Below are positions 35,204 to 45,981 of a stretch of 64,000 nt of DNA, in pieces (the stretch's first letter is position 1; the number at the start of each line of letters is the position of its first letter). The stretch is taken from contig CP091733.1 in assembly GCA_022009975.1 (NCBI GenBank), positions 1,787,001-1,851,000 of the forward strand, given 5' to 3'. The translations under genes were made by a program, and so were the position numbers. The notes below the pieces were generated by a model. The model searched no databases and had not been told where the DNA came from. It worked only from the letters and a program-made list of their open reading frames with translations. Source of the stretch: Phocaeicola vulgatus (GTDB lineage Bacteria; Bacteroidota; Bacteroidia; Bacteroidales; Tannerellaceae).

Positions 35204-36547
35204 ATGAAAAGAAAATACGTAATAACATTACTAAGTTTGAGCCTGATAGGTTCAATGAACGCACAGGAGAAAAGCTGGTCTTTGGACGACTGCATGCATT
35301 ATGCAGCCAACAATGGCCTTTCAGTCAAGAAACAAATGCACCAAGCGGATTCCTATAAAGCGGAACGCAATGCCGCTGTCGCATCGTTTTTCCCTTCTGT
35401 TAACGCAAGCATCGGGGCTCAATACAATTATGGACGTACAATTGACCCTGAGACAAATACCTATAATGATGTATCAACATTCAACAACAACTACAATGGT
35501 TCTCTCTCCATCCCTCTTTTCACAGGCGGACAACTCATCAATCAATGGTTGATGAGCAAATCAAACAGGAAAATGGGTATAAACGATGTTGAAAAGGCAA
35601 AAGAGGACTTGGCTTTGCAAACGATGCAATATTTCTTGGATGCTGTATATTACAAAGGTACCATCAAAATGGCGCAGGAGAAATTGGAAGAGAGCAACCG
35701 CACTCTATACAAGACTCGCAGACAAGCGGAATTGGGACAAAAAGGGCGTGCGGACGTTGCGCAGTTCGAAGCCCAAGCTGCTGCGGATGATTACTCTTTG
35801 ACTCATCAGACGAATTTATACAATTCCGCAATGGTCAAACTGAAAGAGGTCATGAACTATCCGGCAGACAGCATCTTGACGTTGGACACGGTTGTCCCTG
35901 CCCTAAACTACCTGCCGGCGATGGAGAACGTCACCGAGATTTTTGATTATGCGAGCAACAACAACACGACTGCTTTACAAGCCGATTACCAGCTAAAGCA
36001 AAGCAAATATGAATATAGGATTTATAAAGGGAGGTTATTACCCCGCATTTATTTCAATGCGGGCATCAATACCAACTATTTCAAGAACCTAAGTTCTGAA
36101 TCCAAAGGCACTCCTTTCAGCGAGCAGTTCACCAATAACCGAGGTGAATATATAGGGTTCTCGTTATCTTTTCCTATATTTGACGGATTGAGCAAGGTGA
36201 CGAATTTGCGAAAAGCAAGGAACAACATGCGGATAGCAGAAGAGACCAAGTCCGAAGTGTTAAGACAATTGCATACGGCTATCGAACAATCGGTACTGGA
36301 TCGCCAAGGATATGCAAAAGAGGCCATTCAGATGCAGAAGAAGGTGGATTCGGACAAGATTGCCTACGAAATTACCAAACGTAAATATGAAGAGGGATTG
36401 ATGAGTCCGATTGATGTACAGAATAGCGCATCTACTTTATTATCTTCCAAAGCGGACTTGTTACAGAAGAAGTTGCTTTATCTCATGAAGTGCAAGTTGG
36501 TGGATTATTACAAAGGAGCTCCCCCTCTTCTGATTAAGAACGAATAA
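35204..36547 (+). CDS. TolC-family outer-membrane efflux protein
   Basis: 447 residues. The signal peptide MKRKYVITLLSLSLIGSMNA is followed by EKSWSLDDCMHYAANNGLSV, the usual opening of the family. Two homologous halves with long helices follow (AKEDLALQTMQYFLDAVYYK; ETKSEVLRQLHTAIEQSVLD), and GEYIGFSLSFPIFDGLSKVT marks the second beta-barrel segment. The trimer forms the outer-membrane exit duct of an exporter. ATG 35204 is used; an in-frame TTG at 35198 is less likely. First gene of an operon TolC-HlyD-permease-permease under a sigma-54 promoter. Intact. Confidence 0.9.
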   Translation: MKRKYVITLLSLSLIGSMNAQEKSWSLDDCMHYAANNGLSVKKQMHQADSYKAERNAAVASFFPSVNASIGAQYNYGRTIDPETNTYNDVSTFNNNYNGSLSIPLFTGGQLINQWLMSKSNRKMGINDVEKAKEDLALQTMQYFLDAVYYKGTIKMAQEKLEESNRTLYKTRRQAELGQKGRADVAQFEAQAAADDYSLTHQTNLYNSAMVKLKEVMNYPADSILTLDTVVPALNYLPAMENVTEIFDYASNNNTTALQADYQLKQSKYEYRIYKGRLLPRIYFNAGINTNYFKNLSSESKGTPFSEQFTNNRGEYIGFSLSFPIFDGLSKVTNLRKARNNMRIAEETKSEVLRQLHTAIEQSVLDRQGYAKEAIQMQKKVDSDKIAYEITKRKYEEGLMSPIDVQNSASTLLSSKADLLQKKLLYLMKCKLVDYYKGAPPLLIKNE

Positions 36548-36597
36548 ATGATTGAATTAACAAATAGATTAACATAGAAATAAAAAGGGAAAAAGAT

Positions 36598-37827
36598 ATG
36601 GACATTAAGTTAGAAAAGAAAAAAGGAATTCAAAAGAAACATATACCGTACATTATCGGTGGTGCAGCTTTGGTTGTAATTTTAGGTAGTATCATCTTTG
36701 GGAACCATGCGTCAACCCTTAAAGTGGATGCAAGAGGTCTGAACATCGGAGAGGTGAAGGAAGAGCAGTTTAATGATTTCGTCCGCGTAGACGGACAAGT
36801 CCAACCTATCACTGTTGTCCAATTGAGTCCGGAAGAGGGCGGTATCGTCCGGGAGAAAGTGGTTGAAGAAGGAGCGCAAGTCAAAAAGGGCGATGTCATC
36901 ATCCGCCTTTCCAATTCCAACCTGGATTTGCAAATCCTGAATGCGGAAGCGGAATTGGCTGAAAAGCAAAACTTCTTACGCAACACGCAAGTCACCATGG
37001 AGCAGGACAAACTTGCCAACGAGACGGAGCGCGCCCAATACACTATGGAAGTGCGCCGTGCCCAACGTGCATTCAACCAACAAGAACAACTCTACAAAGA
37101 GGATTTGATTGCCAAAGAGGATTACCTCAAAGCGAAAGAAGATTATGAATTGGCAGCCAAGAAATATGAGTTGGTAGTCAAGAAGCTTTCACAGGATTCC
37201 ATCTCCCGCCGCATCCAAATGGAAGAGTTAGAGATGAGCCTTTCCAATATGCGCCGTAACATCCAATTGATACACGAACGGAAAGAGAACTTGAATGTCC
37301 GTTCGCAGATAAACGGCGAATTGGGATTGCTGGACGTTGTCTTAGGACAGAACATTTCTCCGGGACAGAAAGTGGGACAGGTAAATGACTTGTCGGACTA
37401 TAAGATTGAAGCAATGATTGATGAACACTATATCGACCGTGTAAAGCAGGGATTGTCTGCGACTTTCGACCGTCAAAACTCTAAATTCGACTTATCCGTA
37501 CGTAAAGTATTTCCGGAAGTGCGTGATGGTAAATTCAGGACCGAATTTATCTTTACCGGGGAACGTCCCAAGAACATCCGCACAGGACAAACTTACTACA
37601 TCAACTTGGAATTGGGGCAGCCTACCGAAAGCCTCATTATCCCGAAAGGCACATTCTTCCAAAACACAGGCGGAAACTGGATCTTTGTTTTGGATCAAGA
37701 TGGAAAGAAAGCTTATCGCCGCCAAATCAAGATTGGCAGACAGAATCCGCAGTACTACGAAGTACTGGAAGGCCTGGAACCAGGCGAAAAGGTTATTGTT
37801 TCCAGCTACGAAGCCTATAAACAATGA
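36598..37827 (+). CDS. HlyD/MacA-like periplasmic adaptor protein
   Basis: 409 residues. One membrane anchor (HIPYIIGGAALVVILGSIIF) follows a short basic cytoplasmic start. The lipoyl half-motif VVQLSPEEGGIVREKVVEEG is next, then a long alpha hairpin of about 120 residues (LRNTQVTMEQDKLANETERA to MRRNIQLIHERKENLNVRSQ), the second lipoyl half (NGELGLLDVVLGQNISPGQK) and a beta-barrel/membrane-proximal end (YYEVLEGLEPGEKVIVSSYE). It joins the inner-membrane permeases to the TolC duct. It is 50 bases after the tolC-like gene. Intact. Confidence 0.9.
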   Translation: MDIKLEKKKGIQKKHIPYIIGGAALVVILGSIIFGNHASTLKVDARGLNIGEVKEEQFNDFVRVDGQVQPITVVQLSPEEGGIVREKVVEEGAQVKKGDVIIRLSNSNLDLQILNAEAELAEKQNFLRNTQVTMEQDKLANETERAQYTMEVRRAQRAFNQQEQLYKEDLIAKEDYLKAKEDYELAAKKYELVVKKLSQDSISRRIQMEELEMSLSNMRRNIQLIHERKENLNVRSQINGELGLLDVVLGQNISPGQKVGQVNDLSDYKIEAMIDEHYIDRVKQGLSATFDRQNSKFDLSVRKVFPEVRDGKFRTEFIFTGERPKNIRTGQTYYINLELGQPTESLIIPKGTFFQNTGGNWIFVLDQDGKKAYRRQIKIGRQNPQYYEVLEGLEPGEKVIVSSYEAYKQ

Positions 37828-37854
37828 AATACTAATCCTTCAATAACAAACATC

Positions 37855-40234
37855 ATGATAAAGAACATAATGGGTGCCATCCGTTCTTTAAGCCAAAAAG
37901 GACGCCACAATTACATGAAGATATTCTCATTGGCAATCGGCTTTGCTGTCGGCTTGATTCTAATCGCTAAAGTCTGCTTCGAGCAGTCATACGATAATTT
38001 CTACCCGGACAACGACCGCATTTACCAAATACATGAGAAATATGCACAAAGTGATGAAGAAGACATGAACGAACGTGCGTATGTGCCCGGCGGTACTGCT
38101 GTCCGGTTACGGGAAATCATGCCGGAGATTGAAACAGCCACCCGTTTAACTTTGCAGAGAATGGAAACTTTACGCTGACGGAAAACAAGAAAAAGCTGAA
38201 GGCAATGGCAGCCTTGGCTGATAGCTGTTTCTTTGATATATTGAGCCGTCCTATCTTGCAAGGCAATGCCAAAGAGACATTAAGCAGACCATTATACGTA
38301 ATGGTTTCAGATGAGATTGCAAAGAACATAGGAGGAGATGTCATTGGGAAGACGTTTTCTTTTGATGACAATGAAAAAGTCGTACTGACCATCGGAGGTG
38401 TCTTTAAGAAATTCCCATTGAACAGTGCTATAGACTACGACATCTTGATTTCCATGCCTTCCATCAGCCATTTCATGTATGACGGTTCTTTGAACCTCAT
38501 AGGGAATGACCGCTACATGGCTCTTGTCAAACTGCGTAAAGGAGCAGACATCGCCTCTCTTGATGCACAAATGGACAAGTACATCAAAACTTATCTTCCC
38601 GTCGATGAGTTGGAAAAAGCCGGAGTCCGTTTCTCCCATAGTTTCTACCCGCTCAAAGAGATGCATTCGAAAGACGAGAATGTAAAAAGCATGACGGTAA
38701 TGCTTTTATTGGTAGCTTTCTCCTTGCTTTTTGTCGCTGCGATGAACTACATATTGATAGCTGTCTCCTCGGCTATTGCCCGTTCCAAAGAAGTGGCTGT
38801 CCGGAAATGCTATGGTGCTACGGAAATGAATATAAGCAACATCATCTTCTCCGAAGCTTTCGTACATATTATCATAGCCCTGTTATTAGCCATCTTAATC
38901 CTTGTCACCTTTAAAGGCACAGTTGAAAGGTTGGTCGGCATACCTATGATTGACCTTCTTCAGAGCAAAAGCATGTGGAGCCTCGTCGGGGTTTGCCTGC
39001 TGATTCTATTGGTGACAGGACTTCTGCCCGGTTCCTTGTATTCCCGCATTCCTGTTGCAGCCGCCTTCCGGCGCTACAACGAATCGAAGCGGTTATGGAA
39101 ATTGGGGCTGCTGTTCTTGCAATTCACAGCTGCAAGTTTCTTGGTCTCCCTTCTATTCACATTGAACAGGCAATACACTCTATTGGAACATGATGACCCA
39201 GGATATGATTACGAGAACTTGGCTTACGCTTCTGTCAACAGTTTGGATACAGCCCAGCGCAAGGTGGCTTGCAAGAGATAGCCCGCTTGCCAGAAGTCTC
39301 CCAAATCACTTATACCTGTACGCTTCCTTTTGATATGGCAAGCGGGGATAATATAAGCCTTCCGGGTGAAGACAGGGAATTATTTAATTCCATTGATATG
39401 TATTATGCGGGTGAAAGCTTCTTTGACGTAATGGGAATCCGCATTGTGGATGGCAAGAACTTCAATCCGGCATTGAAAGCAGACGAAGAGGTGATGATCA
39501 GCCGAAGCTTTGCCAAGAAGATGGAAAACACAGCGGGCTGGACAGGCAGCCCGGTAGGCAAACAGATTTGTGTCACTTCCCATGACTATGGTATAGGGAA
39601 AGCACAAACCATTTGTGGTGTGTTTGAGGATTTCCGGCCTGGGACTTTGCAAAGCAAAGACAATCGTCCTATTGCGATATTCTATTCTCCAACAATCGTT
39701 TGGGGAGCTTATTTGATCAAGTTCCAAAAGATTACTCCGGAAGCCCTCCAAAAGGTAGAAAAGACATTGCAATCCATTGCCCCGAATAAAGAGATACACG
39801 CCTATTCTTATAAAAACGAGTTGGTGGATAGCTACACCAATATTAAGAATTTCAGGGATTCCGTATTCGTAGGAGGTTTGGTCATCTTGGCCATTGTTTT
39901 CATCGGACTGATTGGTTACACGACAGACGAAGTCAACCGGCGTAGAAAAGAGATTGCCATCCGCCGTATCAATGGCGCATTATTGCCCGACATCGAAAGC
40001 GTATTCTTGAAAGATGTAATCAAGATAGCTGTCCCGTCGGCAATAATAGGACTGCTTCTCGCTTGGAAAGTAGCCATCAATTGGCAAGAACAATTCTCGG
40101 AAAAGGCTCCTCTTTCATGGTACCTTTTCGTTGCCGCCTTCGTGTTGGTATTAGCAGTCATCCTAATCGTTTCCGCATATAATGTACGAAGAGTGGCAAA
40201 CGATAATCCAGTTAATAGTTTAAAAAGTGAATAA
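37855..40234 (+). CDS. FtsX/MacB-type ABC transporter permease 1 (two frame breaks)
   Basis: About 793 residues, twice the length of a simple FtsX unit, with the Bacteroidetes double layout. There is an N-terminal membrane helix (IFSLAIGFAVGLILIAKV), a periplasmic domain, a helix bundle with ARSKEVAVRKCYGATEMNIS, a second periplasmic domain, and a final bundle with RRRKEIAIRRINGALLPDIE. The two R-K-E-x-A-x-R boxes are the coupling segments of this family. The frame slips near 38165 (after RLT) and near 39272 (DTAQRKVA). It probably moves a peptide or lipid substrate or transmits force to the adaptor. The partner ATPase is not in this operon. Confidence 0.85.
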
Positions 40235-40259
40235 CAGTATCAACTAAACAATCAATTAT

Positions 40260-42610
40260 ATGAACCTTATATTAAATACCAAGAGTTACTTGAACTTCTT
40301 GAGCCGTAATAAAGGATATACAGCGATAGATCTGTTTGGATTGTCCATATCCTTGATGTTCGTGCTGCTTATAGCAGTCTATACAGCACAAGAACTCTCC
40401 ACAGACAGTTTCCAAAAGAACAAGGAACGCATCTATTTTGTTGGAAGTGAAGAAGGACCTGCGGCAGGAGCTGCCATTCCCTATATGTTGAAAGAGCGGT
40501 ATCCGGAAATAGAGAACGTCTGTCCTATCGTTCTTTATAATTCCATTACCCCCTCTCCTCTTTCAATTGAAGGGAAACTGTTCAATGCAAACATAGTATT
40601 TGCCGACACCTCCTTCTTCAGCATGTTCTCCTTTCCGCTTTTGCAAGGAGATCCTAAAAACGTTTTAGTTGACCAAACGAGTGCCGTACTTAGCCAGTCA
40701 TTTGCAAGGAAAACTTTTGGGACGGAAGATGTCATGGGAAAAACCTTTTCAATAGGCGATTCCCTTCATTTCACAGTAACGGGTGTTATGGCGGACATGA
40801 AACATTCTACTTTGAAAGAAGCAGACCTCTTGATGCCTTGGCGGATAGTCAAAAAGTTCAATTCTTCTCTCGCCCCAGACAAATTAAACAATGCAGGAGG
40901 CACAATCTGTGCTGTCATGGTGCATGAAGGTGTTGATTTTACGAAAAGAACCAACGACATCTTGGAATGGTATAAAACCTTCTTTTGGACTTACAAGTGG
41001 GGAATATGGAAAGAGGTACACATAATACCTTTAAAAGATTTTTATTTCTCGGGTTTGGACACATTCGGCATAATGAATAAAGGTGATCGGACTTTAGTTC
41101 TCCTTGTGATGTCCGTCGGTGCCATTGTCCTGATATTTGCTCTTCTTAATTATATCAACCTTACGGTGGCCCAAGCCGGATTCCGTGCCAAAGAGATGGC
41201 AATCTGCCGGCTTTTGGGCTCCACCCGTAAGGAACTGTTCTGGAGATTAATGGGCGAATCGGTTATCTTATGTTTGATAGCCTTGTCCTTGGCTATCTTA
41301 TTTGCCTTTTGGGTTGTCACCCCGGTCAGCAATTTGCTGCAATGCAACTTGGACTTGACAGTATTGTTCCACCCGGAATGGATAGGAGCCATGTTGCTGA
41401 TGGTACTCGTCGTGGGGTCGATTGCCGGCTGGTTTCCAGCTGTCGTCATTTCATCAGCTAAGCCCATTGATATCGTAAAAGGTAATTTACGAGTAAAGAC
41501 GAAAATGGTATACAGCAAAGTGTTCATCACATTCCAAATTTCATCACGATAATGATGCTTAGCTGTTCGTTCGTCATGATATTGCAAATTATCCACCTTA
41601 TCAATGCACCTTTAGGATACAACACAAAGAATATTTTTGTTGTGGAAAATACGGCATTCCGCACACCCTCCAAAGCAAAAGTCTTCGCTGACAAACTATA
41701 TAATATAAGTGGTGTGGGCAAAGTGGGAATGTGCGCAGGAGTTCCTATGTTCGGAAGCAACAATTTGAGTACAGAATTTCTGGATGGCGGCGTAAAAAAG
41801 GAAATCAGTTTCCCAGGAATACCGAATGAACAAAGAGGCATTCGACATTCTCGGATTAAAGATCCTTCAGGATAATCACTTAAGTAGCAGCTCTTGGTAT
41901 TTAAATGAAACTGCCATGAAACGATGAATTTGCAGAATGATGCCAAGACTTACTCTTTAGGAGGCTTTGATGAAGCAATTCCTATCGCTGGTATCATCAG
42001 TGACTTTTATGAAAGGGACGTGACGACATTTATTGCTCCTGTCAGGTTACAATTCGTCGAAAAGGATTTGTTCCCATGGCATTTCATCATAGAAATAAAC
42101 GGCAATCCATTCGAAGTCGCCAAAGAGATAGAAAAAGCATTCGAAGAATGCTCGGGAGGATTAGCCATAACCGGGAAATTCATGGATGAAGCCATTCAAG
42201 AGAGCTTCGAATCCCAAATCCGCATAGCGAAGATTGTCAGTATCGTAACGGTCATTGCTATTCTCATCTCGTTCTTAGGATTATTAGCGATGTCTACCTA
42301 TTTCATCCAGCAACGCTCTTTGGAAATAGCGATACGCAAAGTGTTCGGTTCGGATAGCAAACAAGTGTGGGTGCAATTGGTGAAAACATTCTTGATGTAT
42401 GTCGTCATTGCCTTCCTGTTCGCCGCTCCTGTTTCTTGGTACATCATGAGAGATTGGTTGTCCAGCTATTCTTATCGGATTAGCCTGAACCCGTTGATAT
42501 TCTTGGCTGCTGGATTGTTCTGCCTGATTATCTCTTTCTTCACTGTCTTTCTGCAAAGCAAGAAGGCAGCGGAACAGAACCCGATAAAAAGCTTCCAACA
42601 CAAAGACTAA
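40260..42610 (+). CDS. FtsX/MacB-type ABC transporter permease 2 (two frame breaks)
   Basis: About 783 residues, the same double FtsX layout as its neighbour: helix YTAIDLFGLSISLMFVLLIA near the start, a periplasmic domain with FSMFSFPLLQGDPKNVL, the coupling box FRAKEMAICRLLGSTRKELF, a second periplasmic part, and the final QRSLEIAIRKVFGSDSKQVW box, ending with AAEQNPIKSFQ. Frame breaks are near 41550 (TFQISS to IMMLSCSFVM) and 41870-41925. It starts 25 bases after permease 1. Two unlike permeases would form a heterodimer, each resembling MacB without its nucleotide-binding domain. The last gene of the sigma-54 operon; a terminator follows. Confidence 0.85.
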
Positions 42611-42640
42611 AAAAGGATGAGTGATTTTATATTACCAAGC

Positions 42641-42690
42641 TGATAAGGGGCTGTGTCAAAACGATTGTTTTGATGCAGCCCCACTTATCA
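42641..42690. terminator. Terminator hairpin, half copy D of the interspersed element
   Basis: GGGGCTGTGTCAAAAC/GTTTTGATGCAGCCCC, extended by TGATAAG on the left and CTTATCA on the right. It lies 30 bases after the permease stop and ends the exporter operon. Confidence 0.8.
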
Positions 42691-42874
42691 TTCAGCTGAA
42701 AAATATAAAACATATTGATTTTAAATGAAAAGCCATGGATATAATGTCAAACCATAAAAGGGAATGGTGCATTCTCAATGCTTTTTTGTACTTTTGCATA
42801 ATAAAGATGGGTTCTATATATTAATACTTCGGTATATTTTACCGGAACATTCATTTTCAAGAAACGGTGTGCTA

Positions 42875-43036
42875 TTAAAACAGTGTTTTAATGGTGTTTT
42901 AACAGCGTTAAAATGGCATTTAAATACCGATTAAAAACAACAAGATTTGACCTCTCCAAAAAGGTAGTATGCTTTTTGGAAAAAGGTAGTAAGCTTTTTA
43001 GAAAAAGGTCGTATGCTTTTTGAAAAAAGCTCGTAA
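42875..43036. repeat. A5-core-T5 tandem repeat cluster upstream of the NUDIX gene
   Basis: Near-identical units AAAAAGGTAGTATGCTTTTT(GG) at 42958, 42980 and 43002 and a partial unit at 43023 repeat every 21-22 bases. Before them, 42875-42945 has looser TTAAAA/TTTTAA palindromes (TTAAAACAGTGTTTTAA). The spacing equals two helix turns, so the A-tracts are in phase and the DNA should be curved. The stretch 42691-43144 holds no gene. Confidence 0.7.
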
Positions 43037-43144
43037 TCATCGATTGGAATGATTTAGATGTAAATATTAGGACTCATTTTATTTACTGCCCAAGCTGCTT
43101 AGGCTTGGCTGATTTTAACGAACTATTGATACAGTATAAATAAG

Positions 43145-43663
43145 ATGAAAGAAGAATGGTTTCCATTAGTAAATGAAGCAGGGGAAACAATTGGCAAAGC
43201 CACCCGTAAAGAGTGCCACAGCGGAAGCAAACTGTTGCATCCTGTCGTACACTTGCATATATTTAACGACAAAGGAGATTTGTATCTGCAAAAACGTTCA
43301 ATGCGGAAAGACATACAACCGGGGAAATGGGACACGGCTGTCGGCGGGCACGTCGATTACGGCGAACAAACCGGGGATGCGCTGCGGCGGGAAGTGCGGG
43401 AAGAGTTGGGCGTTACCGATTTCATTCCTACTTTCATCATGCGATATGTATTTGAATCGGCTATCGAAAAGGAGTTGGTCAACACTTTCAAGACCATTTA
43501 CAACGGTCCGTTCTCTCCCGACCCGGAAGAATTGGACGAAGGGAAGTTTTGGAGCTTGGAGGAAATAGAATCCAACTTAGGGAAAGGCATCTTTACCCCT
43601 AATTTTGAAAGCGAATACAAAAAGACTAAAAAAAGAATGTTTATAAAATACTTTCGGATATGA
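43145..43663 (+). CDS. NUDIX hydrolase
   Basis: 172 residues. The Nudix box is complete: GGHVDYGEQTGDALRREVRE then ELGV (G-x5-E-x7-REVxEELG-x). It hydrolyses a nucleoside diphosphate linked to another group. LYLQKRSMRKDIQPGKWDTA before the box and the PDPEELDEGKFWSLEEI tail resemble the isopentenyl-diphosphate-isomerase-like or YfcD branch, so the substrate is uncertain. The stop overlaps the start of pncB (ATGA), so a link to NAD metabolism is possible, for example cleaning of pyridine dinucleotides; this is inference. Intact. Confidence 0.82.
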   Translation: MKEEWFPLVNEAGETIGKATRKECHSGSKLLHPVVHLHIFNDKGDLYLQKRSMRKDIQPGKWDTAVGGHVDYGEQTGDALRREVREELGVTDFIPTFIMRYVFESAIEKELVNTFKTIYNGPFSPDPEELDEGKFWSLEEIESNLGKGIFTPNFESEYKKTKKRMFIKYFRI

Positions 43664-44826
43664 TTATCAATTCTATCTTAGATACAGACTTATATAAATT
43701 CACGACTTCTTATGCGTATCTGAAGCTATTCCCTTACGCTTCCGGCACTTTTGTATTTAAAGACCGGGACGAGACTGTCTATACGAACGATTTCCTTGAT
43801 GCTTTGCAAAAGGAAATAAACAACATGGCTAATATCAAGCTGACAGAAGAGGAGTTGGAATACATGAACCATCATTGCCGTTTCCTTCCTTTGGTCTATT
43901 GGGAATGGCTCTCCTCTTTCCGGTTCGACCCCAAAAAGATCCATTTATCTTTGGATGAGCAGCATCATCTGCATATCGAGGTCACTGATTATCTTTATAA
44001 AGTCACCTTATATGAAGTACCGCTATTGGCCATCGTGACCGAATTGAGGAATCAGCTTAAACACCGTATCGCCGACAAAGACCAAGTATTGGCCCGCCTG
44101 TTTGAAAAGGTGGAACTGTCCAATGCCCACCAGCTCTCGTTCTCCGAGTTCGGAACACGCCGCCGTTTCTCTTTCGAGGTGCAAGATGCGGTCATCAACT
44201 ACTTGAATGAATATGCATATTACTGCACCGGCACATCCAATTGTTTCTTCGCAAAGAAATATAACATGAAAATGATGGGCACGCATCCGCACGAATGGTT
44301 CATGTTCCATGGGGCGCAGTTCGGATATAAACACGCCAATTACATGGCTTTGGAAAATTGGGTGAATGTGTATGACGGAGATTTAGGCACGGCCCTTGCC
44401 GACACATACACCTCTGAATCTTTTTTGTCCAACTTTAGCCGTAAACAGGCAAAGCTGTTCGACGGTGTCCGTTGTGATTCCGGCAATGAATTTGAATTCA
44501 TCGACCAGTTGGTGGAACGCTACCGGGACTTAGGTATCGATTCAACCACAAAGACCATCATCTTCAGCAATGCCCTTGACTTTGAAAAGTCCTTAAAGAT
44601 AGCCGACTATTGCAAAGGGAAAATCCGCTGCGCCTTCGGTATCGGAACCAACCTGACGAACGACACAGGGTACAAGCCCTCCAATATCGTCATGAAACTG
44701 TTGTATTGCAGGATGAACGACCACCAGCAATGGAGGGAGTGCATCAAACTGTCCGACGACGAAGGGAAGCACATGGGAAGTGACAAAGAGGTAGAAGCGT
44801 GCCGATATGAACTGGGATTAGTTTGA
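43660..44826 (+). CDS. pncB: Nicotinate phosphoribosyltransferase
   Basis: 388 residues. It converts nicotinate and PRPP, with ATP, into nicotinate mononucleotide in NAD salvage. Diagnostic segments are SILDTDLYKFTTSYAYLKLF at the start, EFGTRRRFSFEVQDAVINYL (phosphate-binding basic residues), MMGTHPHEWFMFHGAQFGYK with the phosphorylated His region, FDGVRCDSGNEFEFIDQLVE, and IRCAFGIGTNLTNDTGYKPS near the end. Length fits the family (about 390-400). It overlaps the NUDIX gene by 4 bases, so the two form an operon. Intact. Confidence 0.93.
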   Translation: MIINSILDTDLYKFTTSYAYLKLFPYASGTFVFKDRDETVYTNDFLDALQKEINNMANIKLTEEELEYMNHHCRFLPLVYWEWLSSFRFDPKKIHLSLDEQHHLHIEVTDYLYKVTLYEVPLLAIVTELRNQLKHRIADKDQVLARLFEKVELSNAHQLSFSEFGTRRRFSFEVQDAVINYLNEYAYYCTGTSNCFFAKKYNMKMMGTHPHEWFMFHGAQFGYKHANYMALENWVNVYDGDLGTALADTYTSESFLSNFSRKQAKLFDGVRCDSGNEFEFIDQLVERYRDLGIDSTTKTIIFSNALDFEKSLKIADYCKGKIRCAFGIGTNLTNDTGYKPSNIVMKLLYCRMNDHQQWRECIKLSDDEGKHMGSDKEVEACRYELGLV

Positions 44827-44852
44827 AACTTACAGATAAAGAACTAACTTTG
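44822..44852 (+). promoter_or_regulatory. Promoter of the DHH phosphoesterase gene
   Basis: TTTG (44822-44825), exactly 19 bases, then TAACTTTG (44845-44852): a perfect Bacteroidetes vegetative promoter. The start codon is 20 bases downstream. The -33 box overlaps the last codons of pncB. Confidence 0.8.
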
Positions 44853-44872
44853 CATTTTCAAAACATTACGAC

Positions 44873-45922
44873 ATGATAACTAAAATCATCGAAGAAGAAA
44901 AGATTCAAAAAGCAAGCAAGTACATAGAGAAAGGAAAAACCTTTGTCATCATTACCCACGTCAGTCCGGATGGTGACGCATTAGGTTCATCTTTAGCACT
45001 TTACCACTTCTTGAAAGTATGCGGGAAAGGGAAAGTTACCATCATAGTGCCTAACAGTTTCCCCTCCTTCTTCAAATGGATGCCTGGAGCGGATGCTATC
45101 CTCAACTATGAAAGACATAAGATAACAGCCATAAGGAAATTACTAAAAGCAGATGTCATCTTCTGTTTGGATTTCAACGAAGCCAAACGTGTCAACAACT
45201 TATGCAAACCTTTATTGAAAGCCCCAGGAAGGAAAGTGATGATTGACCACCACCTGTTTCCTGGTGACTTTTGCAGGGTGACCATTTCCCATCCGGAGAT
45301 TTCATCGACAAGCGAACTCATCTTCCGCTTTATCTGCCAAATGGGAATGTTTGACATGTTGTCCAAAGAGATGGCGGACTGCATCTACACCGGAATGATG
45401 ACAGACACCGGAGCGTTCTCCTATAATTCAAACAATCCGGAAATATATAGCATCATCAGCGAATTGCTAAAGAAAGGTATTGATAAAGATGAAATATACC
45501 GTGAAGTGTATCAAGTCTACTCTGAAGACCGCTTGAACCTGCAAGGATACGTATTATATAAAAAGATGAAAGTATACAAAGAGGAACAAACGGCACTGAT
45601 TTCTTTAAGCAAAGAGGAGTTGGATAGTTTCAATTACCATTCCGGTGACTCCGAAGGGTTTGTCAATATGCCATTAAGCATCAAAGGCGTAGCCTTTAGC
45701 GCATTCATCAGAGAAGATAAAAGTTTAAATCTTATCAAAATATCATTACGCTCGGTGGGAAACTTCCCCTGCAATGAGTTTGCAACCAAATACTTCCAAG
45801 GGGGAGGCCACAAAAATGCTTCCGGAGGAGAATTCACCGGCACATTGGATGAAGCCATCGCCCGATTTGAAGAAGGGTTGAAAGCTTTTAATCCTGAAAT
45901 CTGGAAAGAAAAAGGAGAATAA
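44873..45922 (+). CDS. DHH-family phosphoesterase, NrnA-like (nano-RNase/pAp phosphatase)
   Basis: 349 residues. The DHH domain motifs are in order: THVSPDGDALGSSLALYHF (D-x-D), VIFCLDFNEAKRVNNL, VMIDHHLFPGDF (DHH) and YTGMMTDTGAFSYNSNN. The DHHA1 domain ends with the substrate-binding FQGGGHKNASGGEF. NrnA proteins degrade RNA of 2-5 nucleotides and dephosphorylate 3'-phosphoadenosine 5'-phosphate. Both activities are family knowledge; which dominates here is not visible. It has its own promoter inside the 3' end of pncB. Intact. Confidence 0.85.
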   Translation: MITKIIEEEKIQKASKYIEKGKTFVIITHVSPDGDALGSSLALYHFLKVCGKGKVTIIVPNSFPSFFKWMPGADAILNYERHKITAIRKLLKADVIFCLDFNEAKRVNNLCKPLLKAPGRKVMIDHHLFPGDFCRVTISHPEISSTSELIFRFICQMGMFDMLSKEMADCIYTGMMTDTGAFSYNSNNPEIYSIISELLKKGIDKDEIYREVYQVYSEDRLNLQGYVLYKKMKVYKEEQTALISLSKEELDSFNYHSGDSEGFVNMPLSIKGVAFSAFIREDKSLNLIKISLRSVGNFPCNEFATKYFQGGGHKNASGGEFTGTLDEAIARFEEGLKAFNPEIWKEKGE

Positions 45923-45981
45923 TCGCTCCGGTTTGATAGAGAATGTATATATTTGCCTTTGTAATTAATTAATATAGAAGA

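Noticed and set aside
42958..43036. Possible CRISPR array
   Set aside because: The repeat period is only 21-22 bases with no unique spacers between units, and no cas gene is nearby.
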